Shown here one piece after another: positions 53,306 to 64,000 of a stretch of DNA of 64,000 nt. Numbering within the stretch: the first letter of the stretch is position 1; every line of letters begins with the position of its first letter. A program made the position numbers and the translations under genes. The notes beneath the pieces were generated by a model, which made no database searches, was not told where the DNA came from, and was given only the letters and a program-made list of their open reading frames with translations. This DNA is from Ischnura elegans (taxonomy: Eukaryota; Arthropoda; Insecta; Odonata; Coenagrionidae): contig NC_060254.1 in assembly GCF_921293095.1 (NCBI RefSeq), forward strand, positions 60,620,069 through 60,684,068, written 5' to 3'.

Positions 53306-55505
53306 CTCTAAGTTTCTTCAGTTTAGAAATGGTGCGTTTACGACCTCAACATCATCAGTAATGTTAGTTTCTACTGGCATCAACTATCCATGGTTAAAAT
53401 ATAATGAAACAATTTTTCTCTACCCAGTGTAACTTAGAATTCACCGTTCCCCTAATTTTGATAAGAATAAGCGTCAGGCACGCTCCTAGAGTCCTAAATT
53501 CTAATGCTTACACGCCACAACATAAATAACAGCTCCAATGCCAATGATAAAATATCGGGAAAACAAAACTGTCAAGTTGACGGAAAACAATTACATTAAA
53601 CATTGGCACGGTTCACCACAGTCATATCTTTTAAGATCAAGTTTTGATGGGATTAAGTATGTCTCAAATCCCTACCCTCTCTCGACAGATTCCTTGATGA
53701 ATTTGTCAAAGACTTTATTCAAACACGAATATTAGCTGAAAACGCTGAGTCCCCATTTTTCGTACTACCTGGAATCCTTTCCGACACCTTTAAATCGCCC
53801 CGCGAGTTCCCTCGCTCTAGAACGCAAAACATGTTTACGAAAGCGAAAAGCCACTTGCGCGTGTAACATCACCGGATGCGAATGTCATTCACTTAAGACT
53901 TTACTCGGATATGCATGAATTGCTTACCACGTTCCTTGGATGTTCTCATATTAGCCCTACCCATCGTCACCGTCACCTCGGTTATAGCCTAGTGAGTGTA
54001 TTACGCTATTATCTCATTTTACGTTTTTTTTCTCTGCTTCAGCTCGAGGGAAGATGCTTTCAAAATAATTCCTTAGAATGCTCCAAGAAATTATTCCAGT
54101 GTTGAAATATGTTATGTTAAGTAAACAACGGATTCCTCATGGTACACTCATATTTCAAACAGACACAGTGGAAAAGACATCATCGATGCACGGGCTGTCC
54201 AGATGCATCAAAGACCAAACTTAAGGTTCTAAGTTCGAATCGTCCAAATATTCACATATTTAACACCATGTCTAGACACTAAGAACACTGCTAACGACGA
54301 ATGTCCGACAAAAGACTAAAATAATACAGAGTATTCTACCATTAGGTAGTACCCGTTATTATAATTCTTGCAACTGGCACAAAAAAACAAGTAAAAATTA
54401 CGAAACGAGACATAAAAAAGTACTAGCAATTTTTCAGAAGTGATGTCAGTACTAGAAGATATAACCATAAATATTTGTCAGATTAAATGATCACATATAG
54501 CTACAAATGAGTTTTTAAAGCTGTTATCCATATTATTTTGTATCAGTACCTCAGTGTTACAAGCGAGCTCCTTCGGTTATATTTTCCATTCTAAAAATCG
54601 CTAAAAAACGTTTTGGGAAATGAATATATCACTCTGGACCATCGCCTCAGGAAATCTGAGTTAGAAACGCAGAAACATATGCTTTTAAATATATATATCA
54701 CAAAGCACTTTAAAATTCATGACTAATTAAATGCATGCACATTAAAATTGAGTTGGTTCACAAAAATTCAATCGTGCTGCGTAGTCAAGATTCCCTGCAT
54801 TAGAAACTCACGTGCTCTACATGTGACTGCTTCTTATGGTGCTCAATAAGTTAGCAGATGGATTTAAGTAGAAACACCTTAAGGGACCTTTATGAAACAC
54901 TGATAATGTCAAACTTACTAAACTATCACCCTATTTCTTGATAAAACTATATCAAGGTACACATTCAATAAATTAACTATCCATTTAATCAATAGCTCGA
55001 AAGCAGAATAAATAGGAAGGAAAGCAGACATTATAGTGATCCAAAAAGGTGTTTAAAAAAATACAATGACGACAAAACACTGAAATTCGTCATTATAAAA
55101 TGACCAGCAGGGAAGTTAATGCAGGCTAGAGGAAGCAAGAAATAACTCGCATATATTCTTTTGAACATTAACCAAAGACCATAAACAACCATGAAATTTC
55201 GATAAAATTTTTCCCCCATCTATTTCAGGCACACCACTCAGACAGTTACCGAATTTTCATAATGATATTATCAACTAACACAGGAATCAAACATTAGTTC
55301 AGATCCCCGAAAAAAAAGCCAAGGGGACAGCAACTGCATTCGTAATATTCGTGAGAAAAGTATGGGAAGCAAAATGAGGCAGGCCAGACATGAAATGACG
55401 CAACGAATGGTAACGAACGCCGAGTATTTAAATCCGATCATTTTTTTCACGTAAAGTGATCGAGACAAATATAAGAGTCAACCAGCCCGAAATTCACTCT
55501 AGGGG
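53306..55505. other. AT-rich non-coding stretch, nothing recognised
   Basis: No supported gene or repeat. A T-arm-like stretch at 54230-54250 (GGTTCTAAGTTCGAATCG) is too degraded to call. Confidence 0.45.
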
Positions 55506-55513
55506 CAGCAAAC

Positions 55514-55809
55514 CAGGGGCGCAGCTAGGATTAAGGCTAGGGGGGGTTTTAGGCGCAACTAATACCTACGGGTGTAGGGGTATTGCATAACCACCAGGGT
55601 AAGAAGGAGTTGCGGGGGCCCTCCTCCAGTAAAAATTGAAGAATAATGGTTCAAAATGGTGAGTTTTACAGCTTTCTGAGGGATATTTGATAAATCCTAA
55701 CACTATTCTATTAGCAATACTGATCCAAATAAGTAAAATGGATTATATTTAAAAATTTCTCTGGGGGGGGGGGTTTATCCCCTAAACCCCCCTCCTCGCT
55801 GCGCCACAG
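55514..55809 (+). mobile_element. hAT-like MITE, CAGGGGCGCAGC ends, near-perfect 8-bp target duplication
   Basis: Left CAGGGGCGCAGCTAGGA, right (inverted) CTGTGGCGCAGCGAGGA; CAGCAAAC precedes and CAACAAAC follows (7 of 8). Interior GGTGTAGGGGTATTGCAT and GTTTTACAGCTTTCTGAGGG recur at 36.0-36.3 kb (inverted), and part at 63.94-64.0 kb. Confidence 0.88.
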
Positions 55810-56595
55810 CAACAAACCATTTTTTTCAAACCTGAACAAAAGCGAAACGTCCCTTCGAAGAGTCGGATGGAGCCCGACCAAAGTTACCCCGGAGGAATAA
55901 AGGCACTTGTCGACTTCTCGATTGCTTTCCGGTTTTCGGAACGTTTACCTCCCACTCTCGCCGTGGGTATTAAGACTGGGTGGACGAGGGAGAGAACTGT
56001 AAGAGTAATGCAGGAATACCCTCTCTGGTCGAGACACGTCAGCGAAGGGCGACAACACACTTCCCCGCACAGAGCCGGCCAATTTATTCATGTGCACAAA
56101 AATACCCGGAGCCTGAGTACAGACTCTTCAATGCCACCTTCACCTCTCAACTTCCGCAATAGAGCTACAATCCCCCTATGGTGATTGCCCCCTTCACCAG
56201 AGGACCTGGAGGAGGGGCAAAGTCCCCCCTAAACGTCCACAAAACATGGCTGGTCCATTTGGAATAGCACTCTTCCCAATTTGCATCCGCGATGCTGCTG
56301 TTCCTCCTGCACGTCTACTCTCTTCACTCCGGATATTTTTGCAAATTCAATACCCAACCAATGACTCCCCTCGCCAAAACGGTGATCACCCTCCGACCTA
56401 ACTACGAAATGGAAAAGGGTACGCCCATAAATCACGCGGAACGGGGGTTGTAAATACGGATATACAGACTGTCCCACAGGTCGTGTGTCATTGTTGACCA
56501 CTAATTTTTGTAACTTCTCCTCGAGCAATATTCATGAAAATTGGCATACTTGTAGGGAAAGGTCCAAAGTTTTGTTGAGTGCGAGCAAAATTTTA
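55810..56595. other. Non-coding stretch, nothing recognised
   Basis: A 105-codon plus frame (55867-56184) and a 99-codon minus frame (56229-56528) match no family. Confidence 0.4.
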
Positions 56596-56599
56596 CAAA

Positions 56600-56955
56600 T
56601 TTGACCTTTTTGACCTGAAAATGTGGGTCCAAACCAAAATGTTGAATTTGCACTATGGGGCTTCCATGTTGAAAAAAATCGAGATAGAAAAAAGTTTGAA
56701 TTTCATTGACCAAGATGTCAATTCTTAGGTTTTCGGACACGAGGTGAAAATAACACTTTTATTTTCAAAAATTCAATTTTTGACCCACTAAGGTCACAGT
56801 GAAGGTCATATGGGTGGCAAAAAGAATGTCATACCAACAAAGGTGTCGAATCAGTAGGTTTTAAAGGGTACCCAGGTTAGTTTTTCAATTAATGGATTCG
56901 TATTGTTGATTTTACCTACGAAGGTCATAATGGGGGTCAAAGGTGATAGCGGTAT
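56600..56955 (+). promoter_or_regulatory. Cluster of AGGTCA-type half-sites (possible nuclear-receptor sites)
   Basis: TTTGACCTTTTTGACCTG (two TGACCT, spacing 3), TTTTGACCCACTAAGGTCA, AAGGTCACAGTGAAGGTCAT (two AGGTCA, spacing 6), CGAAGGTCATAATGGGGG and GGGGGTCAAAGGTGATAG (GGGTCA A AGGTGA, a DR1-like pair) occur within about 350 bp. AGGTCA direct repeats are the classic binding sites of nuclear receptors such as HNF4 and USP/RXR. The regular texture could equally be an old repeat. Confidence 0.3.
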
Positions 56956-58810
56956 GTTTTTAAATATCAGGATAATAGAAAGGATTGAGAATGATAGGAC
57001 ACGAAGCAACACGCTACGCGAGGGTGTGTCCCCGATGAATCACAATAATTTTTATCGCCTAGATTAAATTCATGTTCACAAAAATTTATAATTAACATCT
57101 CAATCTCTTCAAAATGGGAAGCAAACAAGCTGACTGTAATTTTGAAATTTATGTAGGAAAATAATTTTACAAAAATGCCATACACTCAAAATAGAACGTG
57201 TTTTACAAAATGTTTCAGGACTTCGTTCCTTCTACAAAACTGCGTTCTGCGTTGAATTGAATGATTTATCTATTTTGCGCACTACAATGTTATAGACGTG
57301 AAACAAGTCGTGTGAGGGAGGGGGTAAATACAACGTCTCCAAATTTTACAGCGTGGGAATAGAAATGACCTGAGGTATGCCACAAAACTTGCCAACACTT
57401 GCAGAGCTAACATTTACTTGACCATACACCTTTTTTCAAGTACTTTGAGGCTAACTCCGATTTTCAAAGTAGATCCAAATCTAACGCCATCGATTGACGA
57501 CAACAATCAGTCAGCAAAATAAATTTTTCAGCACATCCGTATTGGGCATATTTCATCAAACAAACAGTTTTTTGTCAACCAAACGTAAGTGACGAACACT
57601 GTAAATGTACAAGGAGTCTATATAAATATATATTCCAAACAATAGTGCGTGGAGATATAACCAACTGATTTCATTATGTTAGATATTAGGGGAAATTTAT
57701 AAATTTTATTTTATTACTTAGAATTATAAATTATCAATAACTTAAACTATAAATAAAAAATTATTTGAGGTCACCCCATGACATAGCATACTTAAATGAG
57801 GAATTAAACAATTAAGGAAACAAGATAGTACTAGTGGATGTATATGAAGTACTGCGATAGCTATACTCTGCAGGCGGTGGGCTGCTTAAATGCTAAACAT
57901 TTTCCTCGTTTTTAGCGGGAAAGAGCCGCCTTGCACACACCCCTCGGGGAGATGAATGGGAAAATAGATGGCGGATGGCAGAAAGGGAAGGGGATGTGCG
58001 AATGCATATTTTTTTCGTGGAGAAACGAACGTGCGTGATTTGGAGAAGGGGAGACAAGCGACGAGCGAAATCCGAAATGGAATCCGCCCTCGTCATTTTC
58101 CAACTCTTCCCGTTATCTCCCTTCTAAATCGTCATCTCCCCTTAACTCTCCATTCCCCCATTGACTTCAGCCACGGATACAGATTGCGGAAAAGATTATT
58201 TCCGCAGTTCGAAGATGCGAGAGACTAGCGAATCTTTGAAGTTGAAATCACGGCTTCTAATATAATACCAGCAGCAATTAGTGTACACAATAGGTTGGAT
58301 TGTGTTAATTGTCTTTTAATTTATCAATGCTATGGAATATACGAGCTAATCCTCAAAAAAACACTCGATATTCTTAACTTAATTCGACATTAAACTTGGT
58401 TCTTTTAAAGACGCTCTCTACAAACGTTACTGTCATCGAACATTTACTGATGAAGGATGAGGATAACGTTCGTAAAACACTAGCATATATGCTAATATAA
58501 GGTAAAAAAATCAGTAGGATGAAATTACATGAAACAATATAACTGGGATGGTAAAATTTTTCATCCATCCATCGAAACATCCTGAAGATGAATGACATCA
58601 TCTGGATCACGGATATACATTTTAATTACCACTATAGAAGGCGGGAAGTTAAATATCTAACATCCATGGCTACAAAAATAAGAAAAAATATTTCATACGA
58701 CATGAGACAACGATTACATCGATATGAAAAGAAACAAAGCACAGTTAAGTAGTCAAAACGCTAAACTGGACTATTTGTTCTCCTTTAAAGGAAATCATGG
58801 CAAAAATTAA
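56956..58810. other. Non-coding stretch, nothing firmly recognised
   Basis: AT-rich; 57.9-58.2 kb is more complex with overlapping short frames that match no family. At 58.38-58.52 kb a CTGATGAAGG ... CGTAAAAC arrangement may be a very diverged CGAAAC-motif member. Confidence 0.4.
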
Positions 58811-58816
58811 TACTGA

Positions 58817-59970
58817 CAAGGAGACATCGTCAAAGTGATGTTCGGGATCTGCATGCAGATGTTATTAACTGAAACTATATAGGTAAGGCAGAAAAAGTTT
58901 CACGGCTTTCTTCCACATAGGCCCGGGTTCGAGAGATATTCGCTTGTAAAGATTTCGCGCAGCATGACGTCCCTTGAGTAATCACTAACCTCTTAACTAC
59001 GGCCGTGTTTTTCTCTCTTCTAATTTTTGAAGTCACTGTTAATTTTTATCCTCGTTCGTTTTATTTAGTTACTTCGCGATTTTTTAAATTTAATATCAAT
59101 TTATGTATTTAAACGAAACCCTGAATAGGGTAGTTTCCTTCATCAAAGAAACGGAAAGGCATTGATTGCGATTTGTTACCCACAATTACTGTATTCATAA
59201 TATACAAATTATTTCGTTTTAGAAATACCGGTTCAGACGAATGGTAATGGTCCATTTTTATCCTCATTTGAAAAGGGCCAATTTGGCGCCCATGCGATGC
59301 CACTTCACGTGACGTCACATGGACCTAGTTTCTATAGGAGAAGGTAGGAGTTATACATCGTCTGAGATTACCAATGCATGCATGAGGTAAAGAGCTCAGG
59401 GAAACATGTCTTAATAATCACCTATTAAAACTGGCTAAGGTCGGAAAGTTTTCTTCGTTTAATAAGGTATTAATAAACCTTTTTTAAGCCAAGCGCTACC
59501 AGCCAGCAAGGCACTCAGCTACCCGCTAGCAGCCTGCGTCGTATCAGCGCTCAGAGCCTCGATCAAGGTCACCTCACAAGACGGGAGGGGGAACCAGAAA
59601 TACGTCACACGGAGAGATTTCCTTACCCGTCGCGTTTTCGCGCGCTTGAAAATTTTCACTTTTCATTTAATCGCGAAAAATAGATATCGTCATTTAAAAA
59701 TCTAAAAGCGTGAAATACGTACTCCAGGAGTAATAATCTTCCGATATAGGCAATAAAAAAATAATAGGAAACCACCCTATTGTGCCTTCATACGGCGATT
59801 ACTCAAGGTATGCCATGTTGCGCGAAGTCTTTACATGCGAATATCTCTCGAACCCGGGCCTATGTGGAAGAAAGCCGTGACACTTTTTCTACCTTACCTA
59901 TATGGATTCAGAAAGTAACATCCGTATCCAGATCCTGAATATCACTTTGGCGACGTCTCCTTGTGAGCGG
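58817..59970. mobile_element. Inverted-repeat element (arms about 170 bp) interrupted by the 665-bp TIR element
   Basis: The left arm GACAAGGAGACATCG, TATATAGGTAAGGCAG, ACGGCTTTCTTCCACATAGG, CCCGGGTTCGAGAGATATTC, CCCTTGAGTAATC is mirrored between about 59798 and 59968 (GATTACTCAAGG, GAATATCTCTCGAACCCGGG, CCTATGTGGAAGAAAGCCGT, CACTTTGGCGACGTCTCC). The arms are about 85-90% alike. No transposase. Confidence 0.8.
59126..59779 (-). mobile_element. 665-bp TIR element flanked by TA, copy 2
   Basis: TAGGGTAGTTTCCTTCATC at the left and GGAAACCACCCTA at the right; reverse complement of copy 1 at 20562-21226, with close similarity over its length (for example ATGGACCTAGTTTCTATAGG, ATTATTTCG). It carries the same short frame on the minus strand. 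It lies inside the inverted-repeat element 58817-59970. Confidence 0.88.
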
Positions 59971-61630
59971 AAATCTACAATGGGAATGAAATACTTGCAG
60001 CCAGAACTTACACCGTGCTACACATCTACGCGCAATGTAGGGAAGAGAATGTATTTAGTAGATTCCAGAAATACATGAAGGACACGGCTCATCATTATAA
60101 TCAACGAGAAAAATATAGTAATCACCGATACGATAAAGGCTGGAAACATTCAATCACGGATAATCATGGCACGTCCTGCCGTGACTTTAATGAGCGTTGG
60201 TAATTAAAAGCTTTATCGGCCGTGAGGGTATAACTCGCCGTTATTTTTACACACAATGGAGTAGCCCGTTAACCGGATCTCAGGTCTTACACAAAGTTCG
60301 TGCGCAGAAAAAAAATCGGGAGGCATCGAAGGATGGCTTACAGGAAAAAAAATGAAGTTACGTTCTGTGAAAAATTGCCACGGTTAAGCCCAGAACACGG
60401 ATTTCCTGTCTGGGAACCCGCTATGGAACCGATTTCCAGTAAATGCAGCATCGAGCAAATGTAGTCATAAAAATAGTCTTCGCCTTACGACACGATTTGG
60501 GGTACACGGATACTGCACTGAGTTGCATTACATGTGCTGAAATTAATGACATCCAAAGAAAATAGAATCAATAGGTTTTAAATTTAAAGTCTGCCTTATA
60601 AAACATCTTTCCCCAATCAATGGATTTTCAAAGTAATAAAGAATAGCATGACAGATTCTTTTAGGATGAGGAGATTGAGAAGAAATAACTTAATTCCGAT
60701 AAATACTCAATTTTTGGCAGAAATCAACAAAAAATACTTGAAAAAGAAAAAAAGCCTTAAAATTCTGCTATGAAAAAATGCACGTTTTATCTCATTCACT
60801 TAAAACAGAAACACATTTATTGTAATAGGTAAGGGTAACCACGGAGAGAATTAAATGTAAACTTTTTTTGGGCCAGGATAAAACACTATCAAAAAACTAA
60901 CAAATCAAACAATATAAATTCGGAAATTCTCAAAACTTTACGTAAATACAATTTTTTTATTAGAATATACGGAAAGCCGCAATTTGCGAACTTACTATTT
61001 AGAAAAAAAACTATTGAATTTTTCATCATGTTATGGGGAAATCCGTCATTCTACGCTAAAAATATTTTGCGAGCCTACTGATTAGAGGAAACGATTAGGC
61101 ATGCCACCACTTCGGAAATAATTGCAGACTTCCCCGATCCACCCTACTGCACAACCTGATACTCAGCGAAGAATACGATCAGCTACCAAGAGTTCTTCAA
61201 ATTCAGGTCCAGCACGTTCATTTATGGAGCCAGTCGGCGCGCGGACGGACCCCCTCATTGGGTGTCGCCTTACCCTTGGTCGAATACGAGAAGAGCGGGC
61301 AACGCCTCTCGGATGGTCAGGGAGATTCGGCAGAGCTCTTTGGCATCCCCTCCAGCGACTGACTGACTGTTTATGCGCTTGGCGGAGTCTCTATATACTC
61401 TCCCGTGCCGCAAGAGACCATTACGTGCACGCGCGGGCACCCAAAGAACCTCATACTACTCCTCAAAAACCTCACCCACACGAACGGTGCACGTGCTGTA
61501 GTTGGAATCTCGGAAGGGATTGAGCTTCGAAAGAAAAAGGCCACCACCACTGCAAGCCGAATGAGAAACAAAGTAAGGACTGACGTTTTCTTTCACGAAA
61601 TATAGAGCGAATGTTGCGAAAAATTTTAAA
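59971..61630. other. Non-coding stretch; CpG-rich segment at 61.1-61.55 kb
   Basis: 60.15-60.45 kb (GTCCTGCCGTGACTTTAATG, GCGTTGGTAATTAAAAGC) reads like possibly conserved non-coding DNA. 61.12-61.52 kb has a 133-codon plus frame and a TCTATATACTCTCCC promoter-like string, but the protein matches no family. None is a confident gene. Confidence 0.35.
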
Positions 61631-61633
61631 TTT

Positions 61634-61880
61634 AGCCTTCTAACGACACAACCGATTGATAGTCGCTCTACAAGACTGATCTTTAGAAACATTTCTAATA
61701 ATTATTTTCATAGTACGCTACGAACATAATATAAAAATACTTTGTTAGGATAACAGTTCTACAAATAACTTTGCTCAAACTTATTAGCCTTTTTGCGACA
61801 CAACCGATTGATACTCGCTCTAAGATATAGATGTTAAGAGATATTTCAAACAACTGTTTTCACATTATGCTGCGAAATTA
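61634..61880 (+). repeat. Local direct duplication, units about 150 bp apart
   Basis: TTAGCCTTCTAACGACACAA, CCGATTGATAGTCGCTCT (61634) recurs as TTAGCCTTTTTGCGACACAA, CCGATTGATACTCGCTCT (61783), and similarity continues for about 90 bp (ATTTTCATAGTACGCTACGA / TTTTCACATTATGCTGCGA). Confidence 0.85.
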
Positions 61881-62394
61881 TTTTTAAAAAATATTTGGAA
61901 ATATTTAAGTTTAACATATCACCTTCCTCAGAGTTATCCCGATAACTTCGCAGTAAGAAAAATAAAATTCACCTCAATATTGACTCAACGGAAGGATAAT
62001 CTTCAAGCAACAGAATATGTCTTATATTCTTCTCGAAATATTCACACATTTTATTCACACAAATATATTCACACAAATATTCACATGTTATTCCACAAAT
62101 TAAAAAATAAATTAACCACACCATTTTTTTTTAAATATTGCATACCACCAAGGCGCCGTGGGAAGTGAAGAAACTCCTTATTACCGACTTAAACACATTA
62201 TTGTCCGCTCACGTGCAAGTACGTGTTTAGGCAACCAGCGATAATGGTACGGCCACGCATTTTCACGTATTTATGCATTATGATTTGCGACTCCCCACAG
62301 TAGAATTTTTTTGGACTATTCGGACCAAGTTCTTATTCTTGCAAAAAAAACTACATAAAAAATATACCTAAAAACACATTAAAAACTATGTTTA
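61881..62394. other. Non-coding stretch with a TTCACACAAATAT mini-array
   Basis: TATTCACACA(AAT) is repeated about four times at 62036-62095. Nothing else recognised. Confidence 0.5.
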
Positions 62395-62695
62395 AAGTAA
62401 GTCCTAAGAAGAGCAGGAGAGAAGAGAAGCCTCATGCAAACCTTAATAAAAAAGGAACAACCTTATAGGCCACAACTTGAGATATGATGGCCTGATGAAG
62501 ACAATAGTCGAGGGACAAGTAGATGACAAGAACGGAAAATGAAGACCTCGAATAAAATATATGGGACAAGTAAAGAAGGATGTGAAAGAGAAGAAATACG
62601 TAGGAGTGATAAGTTTAGCTTATAGAAAAATTGAGTGGAGAGCTTCGTCAAAGCAATCTATGAATAGTAGACCAGTGATGAAGATGCTTAAAATG
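62395..62695 (+). pseudogene. LINE-A copy 7, decayed tail
   Basis: AGTCCTAAGAAGAGCAGGAG, GAGAAGCCTCATGCAAACC, GATGGCCTGATGAAGACAAT, GAAGACCTCGAATAAAATAT and GAGTGGAGAGCTTCGTCAAA follow the order of copy 2, so it belongs to the same subfamily. Stops and indels are frequent. It ends CCAGTGATGAAGATGC. Confidence 0.82.
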
Positions 62696-63150
62696 AAAAT
62701 GTGCATTTAAAAACATGCATCTGTTCTCGAGTGGTGTAAGTTTCAGTTTATAACTTTATCTTCCCCTTAAAAATACTAAAAAAATGGCCGGGCTAGTCAA
62801 ATGTAATGGACCACATGTGCTAATATGCCCCTGTACTTAGAAATAGCCTCCTCCGTGCCAAGCGGAAGACTCGTCAAGAGCAAGGTAATTGCTACGTTAC
62901 GAAACGTCCAAACCCCTGGGACCGTGGCGGTGGCTCGCGTTGTGGGTGGCATGGTTTCAGGCGGCAGGGAACGGAGACGGAGAGAACGGGTCTCGAGGCA
63001 CGGGAAGTGCACGCCAAGCCATCCAAGGACACGAGCGCCTCGGCTATATTTGCGAGTCCGACTCATAGACTCGGATAGCGTGGGGTGCGGTGAGCAGGAG
63101 AAAAAAAAGGAGAACGAAATGTGTTTCCACGTCCGTTAACAGCTGAACTT
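62696..63150. other. GC-rich segment of unknown nature
   Basis: 62.83-63.1 kb is GC-rich with a 104-codon plus frame and a donor-like AAGAGCAAG|GTAATT. It could be a promoter plus first exon, but nothing identifies it. Confidence 0.3.
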
Positions 63151-63154
63151 CGTA

Positions 63155-63588
63155 ATGCCTCGTTCAGATTACGATAGTCCGAGCCGTCGTCGGAACTATC
63201 GTGCATTCACACAACTATGGTTGAAACCTGTGCTGCTCTCTAGTGCTGACATCTAAAGTGAACGGGAAATTGATAATTAGCAAAGCTGTTGTGGTTTGCA
63301 TTGACAAGATATTACTGTTTTCAACGTGTATTTACCGAATAATTTTTCTTCCGCCCATATTCTTCCTTCCTAGGACAAATCCATGAAATGTCCATGAAAA
63401 AAATAGAGCTTCACGAGCATTTCGTCTTTCTCTTGTCGCTTCCGTTTCCGGTCTCCCAGCGCCTAACCATAGTAAAGTGGCAACGTTCGGAACTACGTCA
63501 ACTATAGTCAGAACTTGCATTCACACGGCTAGTTCGGTCAACTATCGTAAGGACGACGGCTCGGACGATCGTAATGTGAATGAGGCAT
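63155..63588. mobile_element. TIR element (ATGCCTCGTTCAGATTACGA ends)
   Basis: Left ATGCCTCGTTCAGATTACGA, TAGTCCGAGCCGTCGTC; right, inverted, ATGCCTCATTCACATTACGA, TCGTCCGAGCCGTCGTC. Inner blocks (GTGCATTCACACAACTATGG / TGCATTCACACGGCTAG) are also repeated. 434 bp, no ORF, no clear target duplication. Confidence 0.82.
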
Positions 63589-63930
63589 AACTCACCGCAA
63601 ACCAAATCAGGAACTGCAAAGAGACCAAAATGAAACATCCACCGGAAGCGCACGGACACAAAGTGTCAGCCGCAAAATTGTGCGCGGACGAGCTGAAAAA
63701 CGGAGCGAGTCTTGAACATCGGTGACCATTCCTCCCACATTGGAAGGCAACCACTCAATTTCTAGATGCGCACATATCCTAGAAGGTAGAAATTAACAAA
63801 TACGCGAACTTGCTGGTTAATAAAAAGTCTCACGAAAATCCCTGAGACGTGATTCACATATCCCACAGAACCTAGACGATAAATCGCAATAACAATGATT
63901 TTAATTTAAGGTTTTTCATGAAATGACTTC
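63589..63930. other. Non-coding stretch, nothing recognised
   Basis: No supported gene or repeat. Confidence 0.45.
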
Positions 63931-63939
63931 TTCGCCCTG

Positions 63940-64000
63940 ACCTGCTGTGTCTGGAGGTACGGAATACCCGCCAGGGAAAGCGGGAGTTGCGAGGGCACTC
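63940..64000 (+). repeat. CAGGGGCGCAGC hAT-type repeat, partial copy cut by the window edge
   Basis: GGAATACCCGCCAGGGAAAG then CGGGAGTTGCGAGGGCACTC parallels CATAACCACCAGGGTAAG and AAGGAGTTGCGGGGGCCCTC within 55514-55809. Confidence 0.6.

Noticed and set aside
54180-54260. T-arm-like GGTTCTAAGTTCGAATCG
   Set aside because: No A box at the right spacing and no second copy; too weak to call a tRNA or SINE.
61122-61523. 133-codon plus-strand frame in CpG-rich DNA
   Set aside because: Low stop density explains the length; no homology recognised, no consistent splice sites. Kept only as a note on the region.
1-64000. CRISPR arrays, operons, bacterial promoters, rRNA genes
   Set aside because: No regularly spaced repeat arrays or ribosomal sequences are present, and the spliced genes and retroelements show the DNA is eukaryotic.

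Overview
This window looks like intergenic or intronic DNA from a large, repeat-rich arthropod genome, most likely an insect. The evidence is eukaryotic: spliced genes with GT/AG introns, AATAAA signals, tRNA-derived SINEs, 5'-truncated LINEs, and many terminal-inverted-repeat elements. Several repeats resemble ones I associate with hemimetabolous insects, but I cannot name a species. I found no host gene that I can identify. Almost everything recognisable is transposable-element sequence. Coordinates were placed by hand and may be off by a few bases.

The centrepiece is a PIF/Harbinger DNA transposon at about 34.4-44.4 kb. It carries two apparently intact, intron-containing genes that converge tail to tail. 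The plus-strand gene (34825-37427, 5 exons, 379 codons) is a HARBI1-like transposase with its DDE residues present. The minus-strand gene (39884-37578, 7 exons, 257 codons) is the Myb/SANT-like DNA-binding partner. All exon joins keep frame. The element has imperfect terminal repeats and short motifs repeated near both ends. It is enlarged by a 213-bp palindrome in transposase intron 2 (with a 13-bp target duplication), a hAT-type fragment in intron 3, and a 964-bp indel-free inverted repeat (40111-41074 / 42971-43934) upstream of the Myb gene.

The left third (0-34 kb) holds seven copies of one LINE tail (LINE-A, all on the plus strand), three tails of a second LINE (LINE-B), tRNA-derived SINEs, a 665-bp TIR element, nested hAT-like MITEs with clear 8-bp target duplications (22.2-23.4 kb), and an internally deleted mariner (28.0 kb). 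The right third (44-64 kb) holds more hAT-like and TA-flanked MITEs, a decayed helix-turn-helix transposase fragment (51.4-51.7 kb), local tandem duplications, a second copy of the 665-bp element inside another inverted-repeat element, and a cluster of AGGTCA-type half-sites.

The most interesting pattern not covered by standard feature types is a scattered family of palindromes and half-palindromes built on one motif, CTGAAGATG - short hairpin - CGAAAC. At least ten loci carry it. The motif resembles a hammerhead-ribozyme core and may represent non-autonomous Penelope-like (or similar) retroelements. Several elements sit inside others, which gives a relative insertion order.
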